Source: Aphelenchoides besseyi (taxonomy: Eukaryota; Nematoda; Chromadorea; Rhabditida; Aphelenchoididae). From it: a stretch of DNA of 64,000 nt. The DNA is taken from positions 6,262,001 to 6,326,000 of the forward strand of contig JAMPIQ010000003.1 of assembly GCA_024699855.1 (NCBI GenBank), read 5' to 3'. The translations under genes and the position numbers were made by a program. Shown piece after piece: positions 1 through 12,827 of this stretch; the stretch's first letter is position 1, and each line of letters begins with the position of its first letter. The notes beneath the pieces are model-generated. The model had not been told where the DNA came from. It saw only the letters and a program-made list of their open reading frames with translations, and did no database searches.

Positions 1-129
1 CGCAATTAGTCACTGCATTCAGGTGACTGAATTTGGCATTTAACTGCCGATTCTAATACCTGGAATTATCTTCGTTCGCTAATTGACCACCGCATTCCTT
101 CTTCAGTTCTTTTCAATTCTTATTTTCAG

Positions 130-3100
130 GCAAACTACGAAAACAGTTATCCGTTCAATGCACAACCGCTGAGACCCGAAGTGCTCCAGAATTCTCCTCT
201 GGATCAGAAGCGGATATTGAAAGTTTACGGACCATGGACTCATTTCATGGTAAGTTTGCCCTAAACAACGATCTTTCTGTGAAGATGTTGCACAAGTTTG
301 TTACACTCGCTTCGTTAGTCTCTGACGTTCGCAACCTTTCTATCGAAATTTTCTTGTTTTCGGGGGGTACCGCGCGTGTTTAAACTCGGTCTGTAAAACT
401 CGAGCACCGCCGCTGTCTTTCCATCTGATTTCTTTTGTTTGGTTCGACGGCTTTCGATCTTCTAACCAATTAAAAGTTCAGCGTGTAAATTAAGACGTTG
501 AACGGAGTGTTTACCTTCTCATAAACTCTTTTTTTTTTTTGCGTTCGAAGATTACCGTTCCAACATCGATCGTTAAAAGATGGTTGACGAGCAAAGTGCT
601 TCAACGCGCACATCTGTTCCATAAACGAACATCTCCATTTTGCTTTCAGTCCCCGGCCGTTTAGTTCCTTGCAAAGAACGTTTATGTCAATTTCTATTGC
701 GTAATCCGAAAAACATAAATTGGACACATTTCACTGTGATCGCGTCGAATGTTTTGATTAATCAGCAGACCGAGTGTTCCTTCTTTTCTGGCTTTTCTCA
801 GTTTCTGTTCTTCAACTTTCCGAATTGATATCGTTGGATAAGATGGAATTCGTGAATGTTTCATGAGCCGTAATTTTCGTATCTTCTGTTTTCTCAGCAA
901 TTTGTCGTTGAAGACTATAAGGGTTGAGATTAGTTGAGCAATGAGCTTCTTCCATAACAGACTGTTGTCGATCCTCGGCTTCAAGAGCTTTTCATTCCTG
1001 TTTGTTAATGAACGTTTTATTGGGTAAACATTGTATTTTATGTTTTCACTTTTATAGTTCTTTTAATTATTTGACTTCCTTTTCCCCTTCACTTAGTTTA
1101 TTTCTTGAAAACCCGAATAAAACGCACAATTTCGAATGCGCAAATTAACCGCAGTTAACTTTTCAACTCTTTAGATGCTCGTGAATCACCGGCAGTAACG
1201 AATCCTAACGAATTTGTTGCCTCGACGACGCCGTTAATCCCCACTTCCGCTATGTTCTCTACAGGCAACGACAATTCTGATGCAAATGATTCCAATAAAC
1301 CGAACAAACAGGGAAACTCCAATTGGCGGTCTCATCTACCCGCTTTCCTACAAAGATCTAATCCACAGACTCCCATTATAACATATACGGACCGAACAAG
1401 CAACAATTCGGCAAGTCCTTTTTGTCTTCCTTTAATGTCAAATCGTGTTCATGTTCAGAACATCGAGTTGAACAACGTCGGAAACGGTACAAAAGCGCGT
1501 TGGGGGCCTTCTCGTTCACGTTCAATTGACACTCAGCCGATCGGGTCTTTTTTCTCAGATGGTGTTCGACTCATTGATTACGTGTTAGCATACGATATGG
1601 ATCTGCTCGACGATGACGAAGAAGATGAGCAATCGGATGTAAGAGCATTAGAGCCATACGAAAGTGTAATTCGATGTTTAGGATGAGCAAAAAGATGTCT
1701 CGACTTCTTATCGATCAACGGCTCAATTAAGTGCTGCAGAGAAGCGAAGAGTGTACGAGAACAATCTGAGAATTCAAGGCCTCGAACTCGAATGGTTCTA
1801 CGCAAAGTTCTCTCGGACTGCATTCGTGTGTCTACATGCTCCGTTCAAAGTCTTAACTAAACAGGCAGAGTTATTGAAGGTTGGTAATCAAAAGTTTGCG
1901 TAATCTCCAGACGTTTACAGATCAAAATGCCGGTTTATCAGAATGACGTGAAGAAAGTTGCAAATCTAATGGACGGAATGGTCAATAGCTGTCTAAAACA
2001 AATCCCCTTTCTTGACTTCGACGAAGACGTAAAGGCGCGAATCGAACCACCGGATCACTTCTGTCAACCGTTCATAGAACAACATAAGTGAACTAGTGAT
2101 TGTCTGCAAAAATGCTCGACAACCCTAAAAAATGAACGATTTTAAAGGAAAAATGTAAACAGTTGTTATGCTTTTCTGCAAGTTGCTTATTTTTTTACCG
2201 TTGTCGAGCATTTCAACAGACAGTCGTTATTTCAATGTTTTACATCTCAACTGCTTCATTGGATATGAAGATGAAACAACGTTTTTTACTAAATCTCAAC
2301 GTCAACTTATGGTTTACGACATTTTAATTCGGTTTGATTCACGACTATTCGATCGATTCGTTTCGATAATTGCAGAACACGATACGACAATAACGAGTCA
2401 TCGGACAAAATTCGATTTGGAATTGACCGTTTGGTTAAGAATCGAACTTATTTAGGTGAGTTGTTATTCGCTTCTTCAACGCAATTCTTTCATCTATACT
2501 ATTCAACTACGGGAATACTCTTTCAGACGCCTATCCACTGCACGAAGATTTGGAGGAGAACAAACCGTACGACCCGAAGACTTGTTCGGAACGAAAGTTA
2601 CTCTACGAAAACTGGGTGAAGCCCAGAAATGTTTGGAAGTGAGTTGTGGGACGATTGATCCAGGAACTAAAACCATTGCAGATATCAGCCGTTGCATACG
2701 ATTAAGAATTATTTTGGAACTAAAATCGGTTTTTACTTCGCATGGATTGGTTATTACACGAGGTCCTTGTACGCAATTTCGGTCATCGGAATTCTGTGCT
2801 TCCTCTTCGGGTTGTTTAGTTTGCCTTACGATGTTCCAAGGTCAGTGATTATCGATTGCATTGTTTGAATTGGAATATTTAGCCAACAGATTTGCGACGT
2901 TAACGGCATTGGCAACATGACGATCTGTCCAATTTGCGGCGAATACTGCGATTACACGCGTTTAAGTGAAAGTTGTGTGTATTCTCAAGTAAACGAAACG
3001 ATCTATTGGTTGATGATTGCCATGTTTTAGATCACCTACATTTTCGACAACTTCATTACGGTTATCTTCGCCGCGTGTGTCTGCTTATGGGGAACGCTGT

Positions 3101-5699
3101 TTCTGGAGAGTTGGAAACGATATCACGCTGAGTTAGCCTATAAGTGGAATGTCTTTGATTTCGAAGCAGAAGATGAGATTCCCCGTCCCGAGTTCCAATA
3201 TCGAAGAAAACATTTGCGTGTCAATCCGGTTACACAGCATCAGGAACCGTATATTCCACCCGTCGAAAAGGGTATACGATTCGCATTTTCAGTGGCTTCG
3301 GTATTATTCTTCGTATGTTACTCTTTTGATAATTAGAATTAATCTTTACTGCAGATTTCATTGGTTATTGCACTGATCATTGGCATTATGGCTTATCGAT
3401 TGATAGCCATTTCCATGATGTACGAGCATTATTACGATAAATACGATAAGAACTTTCAAATCCAAGCTGTTTTGTTTACTTCGACCACTACGGCATTCAT
3501 CAATTTGTGCGTAATCATGGTATTCAATCAAGTACGCTCTGTTGACAGACATATATTTACAATAATCGCATTACAGATCTACAACAGTTTGGCTTTGAAG
3601 CTAACTGAAATGGAATATCCACGAACACAAACGGAATTCGACAACTCCTACACCGTTAAAGTTTTTGGTAAGTCGACATTTGCGTTCTACTTTCACATTT
3701 CACTGATTTGTAACCTTCTTGTTGTACAAATTTCTGGGACTTAAAGTTGTTATAACCGACTGCTAAAACCAACAAACACAAAACTATCTTCTTAACAACC
3801 TTGAGTGCATATTCTAAGGAGCACAAGTGTCTGATGATAACTAGTGTTTTTAGCTTTCCAATTCGTCAATTATTATGCTTCGTTATTTTACATCGCCTTC
3901 ATGAAACATCGTCGAACATATGTCATTGATGTTGTTGAAAACACGGGTCTCTTTGGCTACAAACTTGAACAGTGTGATTCGTCCGGTTGTATGGTTGAAT
4001 TGATCGTTCAGCTGGCGGTAAATAACTAACTATTATAGAGAACAATAGAAACCTTTTTTAGGTTATTATGATCGGCAAACAGTTCGTTAACGCGTTTGCT
4101 GAAACTTGCACACCGATTCTGTGGAATGCGATTCGTCGTTGGCGACTTCGTTTACCGGAAAGTTCGGTTCAACGTCAAGAGCGTATTAGAAAAGAGTCGC
4201 AGGTTGTCATCGAATCAGCGACAGAAAACGTGAGTCTTGTTGAACGAGACTACTCGTTGAATCCGGTAACCGAGCAATTCTTGTTTGATGAATACCTTGA
4301 AATGGTGATACAAGTATGTAACTTTATGATTTTTAGTTCAAAGTCGATTGTTTCAGTTTGGATTTTGCACTCTTTTCGTATCGGCCTTTCCATTGGCTCC
4401 ATTTTGTGGTTTGTTTGTGTTTGCGTTTTTTGTTTTTATCCTTCGTATTAAAGCTCTCCTAAACAATATTTTTGAAATACGTTTGGGTACGTTCTTGGCA
4501 TCATAACCGAACTAGTGATCTCTTTATTACAGATGCGTACAAGTTTATTAGTAAGTTGATTTTTAGAAATCTTTGGTTGGATTTATTGAACGGTCATATG
4601 AATTACGACAAAAAAAAGATTGAAGAGAACGGAACGATTTCTTGCGGATTGTTCTTGAGGACCAAGAGAAACTGATCTCGTTTGACAGCGATATTTACAG
4701 CTGCACAACGCAAACCCCATTGTTTGACCGCACGTAACATTGGAATATGGTTCACGATCTTGGATTTGTTGTCCAAGCTCTCAGTTCTCTGCAATGTGAG
4801 TTTGTAACATGAGTTAGTAGAATGATTTCGATTTCAAGGCGTGTGTCATCGCTTTCACCTCGGATTTCATTCCTCGACTCTACTATTACATGATTAATCA
4901 TAGTTTGGACGGTTACATAGAGGACTCAATGAGTTTCTACGATACTCAAAACATCAGCATAAAGTACAGTCAGTTCAACGATGTTAAGTTTTGTCGTTTC
5001 CGTGACTACCGAACAACACCGTGCAGTTTGAGCAATATAATACCGAAAACATACCATTCGTCGGATGGTTGTAACGATAACTATTTGTATACAAGCAGAT
5101 GGTGGATACTCTTAACATTAAGATTGGCTTTTATCCTTGTATTTGAGGTTTGTAAATCTTCTGTACGTAAACTAATTGAGTTTTTAGCATCTTGTTCTCT
5201 GTATAAAGGGCGTTATGGCTTTTCTGATTCCAGACATTCCATCGAAAATTGTCATTCAATTGCAACGTGAACGCTATTTGGCTCGACAAGCTGTTCTTCA
5301 ACGGGCCGACGAAAACTCGACGCTAAACAACAGTTCTTATCGTGCACAATCGGGAAATGAAACAACGGACTCTGAAGGGGTAGTTTTGGAATAAATGTAA
5401 TGAATACTGAACTTCATATTCAGGTCGCATATCAGCCCGGAGTCGACGCATTGGATGGTCAAGATCTGGGACCCTCAACTGCACTCAAACGCATGTATTC
5501 AGATAGACGACGTCCAACACTTAGTTCACAGAACTCAAACTTACCGGACTCCTCTTCCCAACATCAACTTTCTGTCAATGATTTGGGACCAACAAGCAGA
5601 CAATTACCATCAACTGAGAGTTTGCGGGCATCGTCTTATGATTCATTTCGCACAGCTCCTGCAACTCCGAAAACAAACTTGTCGTTACCAACCATCTGA
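130..5699 (+). CDS. Anoctamin (TMEM16) membrane protein, 5' end missing
   Basis: TMEM16-family calcium-activated chloride channel or phospholipid scramblase of the plasma membrane. The first visible exon begins after a tattttcag acceptor at 129, so the true start lies outside the window. The N-terminal cytosolic part is Ser/Asn rich, then carries the dimerisation-domain signature around 1560 (FFSDGVRLIDYVLAYD). The diagnostic stretches FGIDRLVKNRTYL (2420-2455), YQPLHTIKNYFGTKIG (about 2683-2730), GCMVELIVQLA then VIMIGKQF (3990-4085), EYLEMVIQFGF (4290-4360) and IAFTSDFIPRLYYY (4850-4890) match anoctamin helices. The acidic residues of the calcium site in helices 6 and 7 (E of MVELI, both E of EYLEM) are present. 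A short 18-nt exon at 4533-4550 supplies part of the loop RLDAYKFIT. The tail is a long Ser/Thr-rich cytosolic region ending at TGA 5697; a polyadenylation signal AATAAA lies at 5849. It is convergent with the chloride channel gene. Channel versus scramblase cannot be decided here. Confidence 0.93.
4533..4550 (+). other. 18-nt microexon of the anoctamin gene
   Basis: Flanked by attacag and gtaagt. Joined in phase it encodes AYKFI between the IFEIRL of the preceding exon and TAQRKPHCLTARNIGIW of the next, reproducing the conserved anoctamin stretch. Confidence 0.8.
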
Positions 5700-6378
5700 T
5701 AATCGTTCTTCTCTTGCCTTTGTTGTTCACTTGCTCAAAACCCATTTGTTTTCCGTTAATTTCTTTATGATTGTTGATATACGGTTTTTGAATTAGGACG
5801 AGTATTGTGTTTCCAAGTTCTGAATATGCCTCAGTCTATTTGCCAATGAATAAATTTTAACATCTTTCCACACGAACGCACTCTAAGCTTCTTGAGTTTG
5901 AGCTCAACAAACGTCAAAGAGGTCTTCGTCAAACCAAAGTCTAATGACAATGAGATTGAATCCAAAAAGAACAAAACGACGAGTTTATTGCTGATTATAA
6001 ACCGAAGGATGTTTATTCGATAGAAAAACTTATTGCAAGTAGTTGACAGGAAAAAACAGTATTTATCGGCTTGTGCATTTAAAGCAAATTGTGGAACATA
6101 GAAATTTAAAACCAAAAGCACCAAATTTGATTCAAAAAACACCAAAACCCGTTGAAGCATAAATGAATGAACCACCGGCGAATGCATTGTTTGGAATAGT
6201 CGAGAGCTTAAGGAGATTGATTGCAAGAGAATCGAATTAAAAATAAAGATGTAAACTAATATTGAAGTGTCGAATGAAAACTTCTACTCGTCTGTCGGAG
6301 GAGTGACGTTAATTCGTGGCATTTTTTCGTTCGAATCGATCGGAATCGCCGTATCCGCAGAGCGTTCTTTTTCACTTT

Positions 6379-9300
6379 CTAAGCAAAACGAATGAGTTCA
6401 CTGGACGCAGAAAACTTACGATTCATTCCGTCTGTTGAATCAGAAGTTGGTCGAGAATCAGATCGAATAGGAATTTCATCTTCGCCATCCGAATCATCAT
6501 TTAGAATCCCACTGTCCAAGAGCGTACCACTCGGTGTGCCGTCTTTGAATGAGGCCCAAGTTGCCGTACGACTGATGACTTCAGGCTGTGGATTCAACCT
6601 GTCCATTTTACCGTCCTCGTCTAACTGTGCTTTGTGAATACTCATAGAACGTAGACGTCGTTGAGCTTCCGAACTATCGTCCGAGACTTCGATTTCCATT
6701 TTCGGTCCCTGTGCATACAACTGACCGGATTGAACCTTCTCAATAGCCATCTAAATAATTCAAACCAATTAGCAATTAGTTATGTTCTAACTAACTCGAA
6801 TATCTCGAAGCGCCACCACACCGACAAGCCGACCACATCGTGTTACGTAAGCTCTGTTTAATCCAAGTAAGGAAAACAACGAGTGAACTTTGAGCATCGA
6901 AGTGTTGCCGACCAGTTGAAACGGCGCGGTGTCGACGCCAATTTCGTTCAATTTAATACAATGACTCAACTGTTCGGTTTCCCAGTTCTTTCGATCGTCT
7001 CCGTAAAGATCGATTTCTGCAGCATTTCGAGGAAAATGCCGTCCACTATTCAGATGAGTCAAAGTACGCGCCAAACTTGTTACGGTGTTCGTAAACGTGT
7101 TATGCCGACGTTTCTTTGTTCTCGACACAGTATCGCTATTGTCATCACCATCTGATGACAGGCGATCTCGTGATTCGCTGTCCATTTCTGTGCTTGACGG
7201 ATCGCTTGCTTCTTTTTCACCGATTGGAACATTTGTTACCGTGAATCTGAAACGTGTGATAAACAAAAATTGTTGTTTACAAGAAATTACCGTGACATTT
7301 TTCGAACTTGAGAGCCTTCATCTTTATTTTCATCTATGATCAGATTTTGAACTGTTGGTTCGAATTGAATAGGTGAAACTAAATTGAGTTGAATATCTTT
7401 TGGAGAATATTACGTACCTGGTCGAGGACACTCTTCAAGAGTTGGCGGTCGACCTCTGTAGTAGAAGTTGAGCTTGTTCGGAACTGATCGAGATTCTTCT
7501 TTGTTTCTTTCCAAATTTGTCGGTGAAAGTAGCAAACCAGGTCGAGGGTTTGTTGATGAGCGGCAGCGACGTGCAAGTTCGTTGAATCCTTCGGTTATAC
7601 GTCGGTGAGCTTCGGTTTGTCGTGCGGCAGAACCAACACGTTTCTCCAACGATTGCAGCAACTTTGTTCGAGAACATGATCCCAAAAGAATCATATCCTG
7701 CCGACTTTGAACAACCGGCAGAGACTTCAAATGCTGATCTTCAACCAAGAGCGTTTGTAATTCGCCGTAGGTTGTTTTTGGCGTCAAATATCTGACGGCT
7801 GAAGTCATAATCTGCTCAACTTTGATTCCATGAAAACTGAAATTAAATAGGAATTAAAGCTCAGTTGACTTAAGAGCTACTTTGTCGAAAAATTTTTAAT
7901 GTCTGGAAGAAAAGGTAGGGCCTTGATGGTGATGATAGAGTCATAGATGCTCGGCTGAAGATATGAACAAACTGCATTGGCAATCAAAACGGCAATCATG
8001 ACCGGCAGCAGATATACAAGTTGACCGGTCAGTTCAAATACAATTACCGCAACAGATACTGTGTGAGTTACACCACCGCAAAACGCCGCAGCTCCAACCA
8101 CAGCGTAGACACCTGAAGAAATGAAGCACTTAATGGTTTTGTATTTATTCGATACCCGGATATACTTGTACGATTTCTTCTTCTCGTACACCATCAGGAT
8201 AATAAACAGCCACAATTTCACCAACAATTCGACCAAATGCTCCACCAAGAACAAACGCGGGACCAAACGTACCGGAAGGAATTGGAATAGTTGAAGCCAA
8301 TGCAGAGAGAAAGAAGTAAGTGAGAATGAAACAACTGAGAACCAGAAAGATGTTCAGATTTTCATCTTTTCCGATCCAATTTTGTATCATCGTTCTATCC
8401 GTACAGTATTGACTCGAATTGACGTGCGCTGTCCACGTGCAGTTTCTGAATTTACTTTCAATCTGATTAGCTCATCATACGACCTACTTGAAAAAATCAC
8501 GTGCACTCAAACTAAACTTTCTCTGAAATAATTCGATTTGTGTTTGAAGCAAAGCCATCACATACCTCACCACCCAAAAGGATTCCAAATCCATCGGGAA
8601 ACGTGATTGAAGAGATGACCAACGAAATAATGACCGGGTAAAGATACCAATGTTGTTGGAAGATTTTCTTACAGAATCTATTGGATCGAAGAAACAACAC
8701 CATTTTTCGATGAGTGTAAATAAAAGCTGCACTTCCAAACCCGCAAATCAAACCAATCAATGCAAACACTAAAATCATTATTGTAACAACCTTCTGCTTC
8801 AACACTTAGACCAACTTACGTGGCAATTCTTCCGGAAAAAAGGCTTCTTTTGGAAAATATGTTTGGTAGAATGCCACAACGGTTAGATCCAACTGTAGAA
8901 TGACGCGCAACAAACGGAATACCGTAGCCGAACACGTGGCCGCGAAAAAACCACGCCAATAGTTGCGAACGGCAAAGTAAACACTAGTGACTTCAATTGA
9001 AAACAAAACACCGCCAACCGGAGCACTGAAGACTGCAGACACACCTACAGCACATCCTGCGGCCAACATTTCAGTGTGTCGTGATTCGTTGATATAGACC
9101 GAATCGAATGAATTCACGAGCCGTGACAACAAGTTTGCCATAATCGACGCAACGTGCACAAAAGGACCTTCTTTGCCGATCGGTAATTGTGATCCCAACG
9201 ACAAGGTTAGACCGACCATTTTGGCGACCAATGTTTTCAACGAAAGATATTCTTTCAAATAAACACCACGAAGCACGGTTTTCATTTCTAAAGGTCAAAA

Positions 9301-12147
9301 ATATACGAGAGTCATTAAGAACAAACGATACCTGGAATACCAGAACCAACAGCTTGAGGCGAAACAAAATGACAAAACAAAGCTGAACCTGAGACCAAAA
9401 CAACCGAGTAAAGGACCCATGACACATAGCCGAGGAACGTGTGCAAGAAGCTATGATCAACTGTTCTAGTCATATTCAGAAGTTTGATGTGAAAAGTTCC
9501 CAGTTTCTCTATTCCAATATCCATAGCCAACGAACAGACAGCCATACTTGCGCCGAGCAACGCCAGAAACAGCCAATCCATAAACAGTCCACCAACGAGC
9601 TTTTTAAAGTAACCTAAATGACTTTAATCAAGAATCAATCACAAATTACCTTTGCGTTTTCCTTTAGATGTCGTCTGTCGTCCATCCAGCGATTGCACTG
9701 ATTCACTTTTGCTAATCTTTCCATCACCGTTTCGACCGCCTTCAAACAAACTACGCAGATTCCCTTTGGCATTCGATTTGAAGAAGTGGGACGGAAAGAA
9801 ATTGCCACGATCAAATACTTTGTTCATCGGCTCCCCACGACGGTAATGTCCAGCTTGCTAAGTAAATAACTGTAAATCATGAATTGAGAAATCGAAGAAA
9901 AGTTCGTAACTGGTAGTTAAGGTTTAAGAGTCGAATTTGTTGCGAAAACTCAAACAAACATCAGAAATCATCAGAACAAACAAGGGTGTCAAGAACGGAA
10001 CTAACGAGTCCCGAGTACAATAATCAACAAGACAAATTGGGTTTGGAAACAGTCATTTATCAAACTTTTTCGCGAGCATCATACAAGAAACCGCGCTCTC
10101 CGAGAAAAAGTTCAACACCTGGTAACAAGGCTATTGGGCCAGTTCCTTGATGCTCATCGGTATTTTAACGAATAAAAGGAATTGGGTCATGAATTCTCAC
10201 TACCAAAACCACTTTATGACCGGAACTATTCAGTTGATTTTTAGGCAAATCGGTTTGCGTGCTCATCATAAATCGGTCGTGGGCTTCTAGTGCGATCGGT
10301 GATGATGTAATGAACTTTAAACTGCTGGTTTAAAAAAAGAACCTTGTTGTCCACAGAGTGAACTGGGACTTAACTGATGGAAATATTGCGCTGCAGATGA
10401 ACAAAACGCCGATTGTTTGCGTTTGCCGAAAACCAAAACGAAGTCACAAAGACGTTGAGGTCGTTCAAATTTAATTGAAATACAAACATTGACAACACGC
10501 GATTATGAATTTAAAGAACGTAAGTTCTTGCGTTCTAAGTTCCGCTGATCCCGTTTTCTGAATGTTCATTTGCCTTATACAGGGTGTCCCAGCCGAAAGT
10601 GACGATTTGAAACTCTCCGCACAATTCGAGTTCTTCACCGATTTTCATGCGGTTTTCTGTAATCGATTGGAAAGACTGGGAATTTTTGTTCTGCGTCTCA
10701 AGATTTCCAGAATTTCGTATGGCAATGGGGGAATCTGCATTTTGGCGAAATGTTTGGTTTTCGATCGAAAAATTCGCGTGCAAATGAGCTGTGTGTGGTC
10801 TTTCCGTTTCCTTCGTCAGGAAAGGTCTTTGACTTTTTTTTCAAAGTTTATCCAACAATCAAAGTTCCACACTTCTGCCTTCTTTGTCGATGACCTTTTG
10901 GAGTCGTCTGGCGTAGTCGTCGATGGCACGGTCGATAAAGTCTTGCGAGTGCTCGGACTGATTGATTGGGATCGTCCCGAATCAAACGGAAAATTTCCGC
11001 CATCATCTCCGGGGTTCTCGCGGTCCTTAACAAGAACAAATGGAAACTCAAAGACCATTTCCCAACCTTTCCTCCACTCCATGTCGCCTGTGGACATCCC
11101 CTCGCTCCAAGAACTTGTCCAACCAAATCGAGAAATTTGTTGTGCTGGGAACGGCTGCGCGTGGACGGAGATTGAAGTGGCGACGAAAGGCACGTTGAAC
11201 GGCAATCGGGCTCCTTGATTTCGCGTATTCGATTACGCAGAAGGCTTTTTCTTCGGGCGACCAACTCATTTTTGTTACGGTTACAAAATGAAGAAGACCA
11301 CACACAGCTCATTTTGCACGCAATTTTTACCGGTGAAAACCGATCACTTCGCCAAAATGCAGATTCCCCCATTGCCATACGAAATTCTGGAAATCTTGAG
11401 ACGCAGAACAAAAATTCCCAGTCTTTCCAATCGATTACAGAAAACCGCATGAAAATCGGTGAAGAACTCGAATTGTGCGGAGAGTTTCAAATCGTCACTT
11501 TCGGCTGGGACACCCTGTACTAAGGAACTTCGATGTTTTCGTTGAAGTTTGTAGAAAAGAATAAAAGGACTTCGAGTACAAACAACGAACCAAACAATAA
11601 ACACCGAGATTCAAACGCTGTGAGGATATGCGTTTGAGAACAACGGTCGTAACTCAGAAATTAGACAAACAACCATAAGAATCATGAATAATGACGAAAG
11701 GTAATAAACGAGAAAAACCGAACGTTCTGATAAGCGAATAACCGGGGGTGTACTGAACCTTATCAGTGGAAAAACTGCTTCCGTGGAGCAAGTTTCCGGC
11801 AATTTTTAAAGTTAATCGGCTTGTTTGGAAGAACAAAAGAAACCAAAACATACCACCGTGGATTGATAATAGTAAGGAAGACGTTCGCTTGTTCCCGAAT
11901 TGACGAATTCGTTTTCAGTGCGTTCATCGGGAGTCATTTCGCTTGGACACGATTTCCATCGACTGAAACGAAATGTCGGCGACGAGTTGATTAGTCGAGA
12001 GTTCTGTGCTTCAAAACTCTCATCGTGATTCAAACGGTCCAACTCCTCAAGCTCATCCCACGATGGAGATCGATTCGACTCGAGCAACGAAGAGGACGTT
12101 TGCGGTTCTTTGGACTGCAATTGCGGTTTCCGGCTCTTCGTACGCAT
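6379..12147 (-). CDS. ClC-2-type voltage-gated chloride channel
   Basis: Plasma-membrane chloride channel of the CLC family (nematode CLH type). Exons run from high to low coordinates. The channel core is unmistakable: GSGIPE (9310-9350), the filter and gate motif GKEGPFVH with the gating glutamate (near 9165), [27 protein letters not shown] (about 8935-9020), [11 protein letters not shown] (near 8250) and [18 protein letters not shown] (8050-8110). The residue that is the proton glutamate in CLC exchangers is valine here (EVTS context), which argues for a channel. Two cytosolic CBS domains follow (7480-7810 and 6790-6960), then a Ser/Asp-rich tail ending at 6379. The exon starting at 9857 reads [10 protein letters not shown] in an open phase, so a further 5' exon is needed. 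The best candidate is 12147-11854, beginning MRTKSRKPQ and ending in phase at a gtatgt donor; this first-exon choice is an inference. The resulting intron 9858-11853 carries a DNA transposon relic. Confidence 0.93.
10580..10749 (+). repeat. Left terminal inverted repeat of the transposon
   Basis: 170 bases identical in reverse complement to 11348-11517. Similarity continues imperfectly for roughly another 50 bases inwards, to about 10803. Confidence 0.95.
11348..11517 (-). repeat. Right terminal inverted repeat of the transposon
   Basis: Reverse complement of the left arm at 10580-10749 with no mismatch seen; followed by the TA target duplicate. Confidence 0.95.
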
Positions 12148-12159
12148 TTCAAGGAACAA

Positions 12160-12827
12160 TCTGAAATATCCCGGAGATTAGAAAGAAACAGCAAAAAGAT
12201 CGAAACGTTTGAACCGGCGCAGACGACGGCCGCTTGTTGTGGCCGCCAAGCATCGAAAATACAAAGTGGACGAACGATTTGTCTCAGAAACGGCGATAAA
12301 TTGCGCGTCCGTTCGTCCATCGAGTTTTCTGGAAATTTCGTTTGGGAAAATGCGCCAACAAAAAACCGATTGCACTTAACGTTCATTGTTGTGATTAGAA
12401 GCAGTTGATTGTGAACTCATGTGCGGGAATGTCACGTTGATTCACGATCAATTTACTTTCTGAACCAAAAACGTTCGGAAATTGCGTCTGCGCGTGGTGC
12501 GAATCGATTCGCGACGTCTCATCACACGTTTAATCGTTGGTACAAAACGTAAGAAGCTGAAGAGCAAATATGTTTTTTACGAAGTTCAAAGACTCTAGGT
12601 CAAATGTTGGGACGTAGCCGTGATATTTGAGCGCAAGAACATTTGCACCAAACACTCGATGGCGCGGTTTTCGTTCGTCTTTTCGTCGGGTCGTCGAAGC
12701 GCAAATCGTTCTAATTTCACGTTTATGTCAATTTTTGATGGATCGGACTAGTGATGGTGTTTGATTAACTTTATTTAATCTTACTAAAACGTGTCGCTTT
12801 TTGTTGGAAAGATGTCTTCCATTGGAT
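12160..12827. other. Gene-free stretch
   Basis: Between the dienelactone hydrolase stop and the proposed first coding exon of the chloride channel. An atatttcag acceptor on the minus strand ends at about 12159, so a 5' non-coding exon of the channel probably lies here. I see no convincing coding exon. Confidence 0.4.

Larger units (their letters stand above)
10580..11517 (-). mobile_element. Non-autonomous Tc1/mariner-superfamily element
   Basis: A 938 bp element bounded by the ends CAGGGTGTCCC and GGGACACCCTG and flanked by TA on both sides (10578-10579 and 11518-11519), the target duplication typical of the Tc1/mariner superfamily. Its 170 bp terminal inverted repeats are identical by eye. 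The interior keeps three fragments of a minus-strand transposase in different frames: a helix-turn-helix N-terminus starting [18 protein letters not shown] near 11270, a second helix-turn-helix with SVRALARL near 10950, and a C-terminal tail [19 protein letters not shown] near 10890-10950. The catalytic DDE core is absent, so it cannot move itself. It sits in the first intron of the chloride channel gene, in the same transcriptional direction. Confidence 0.9.
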
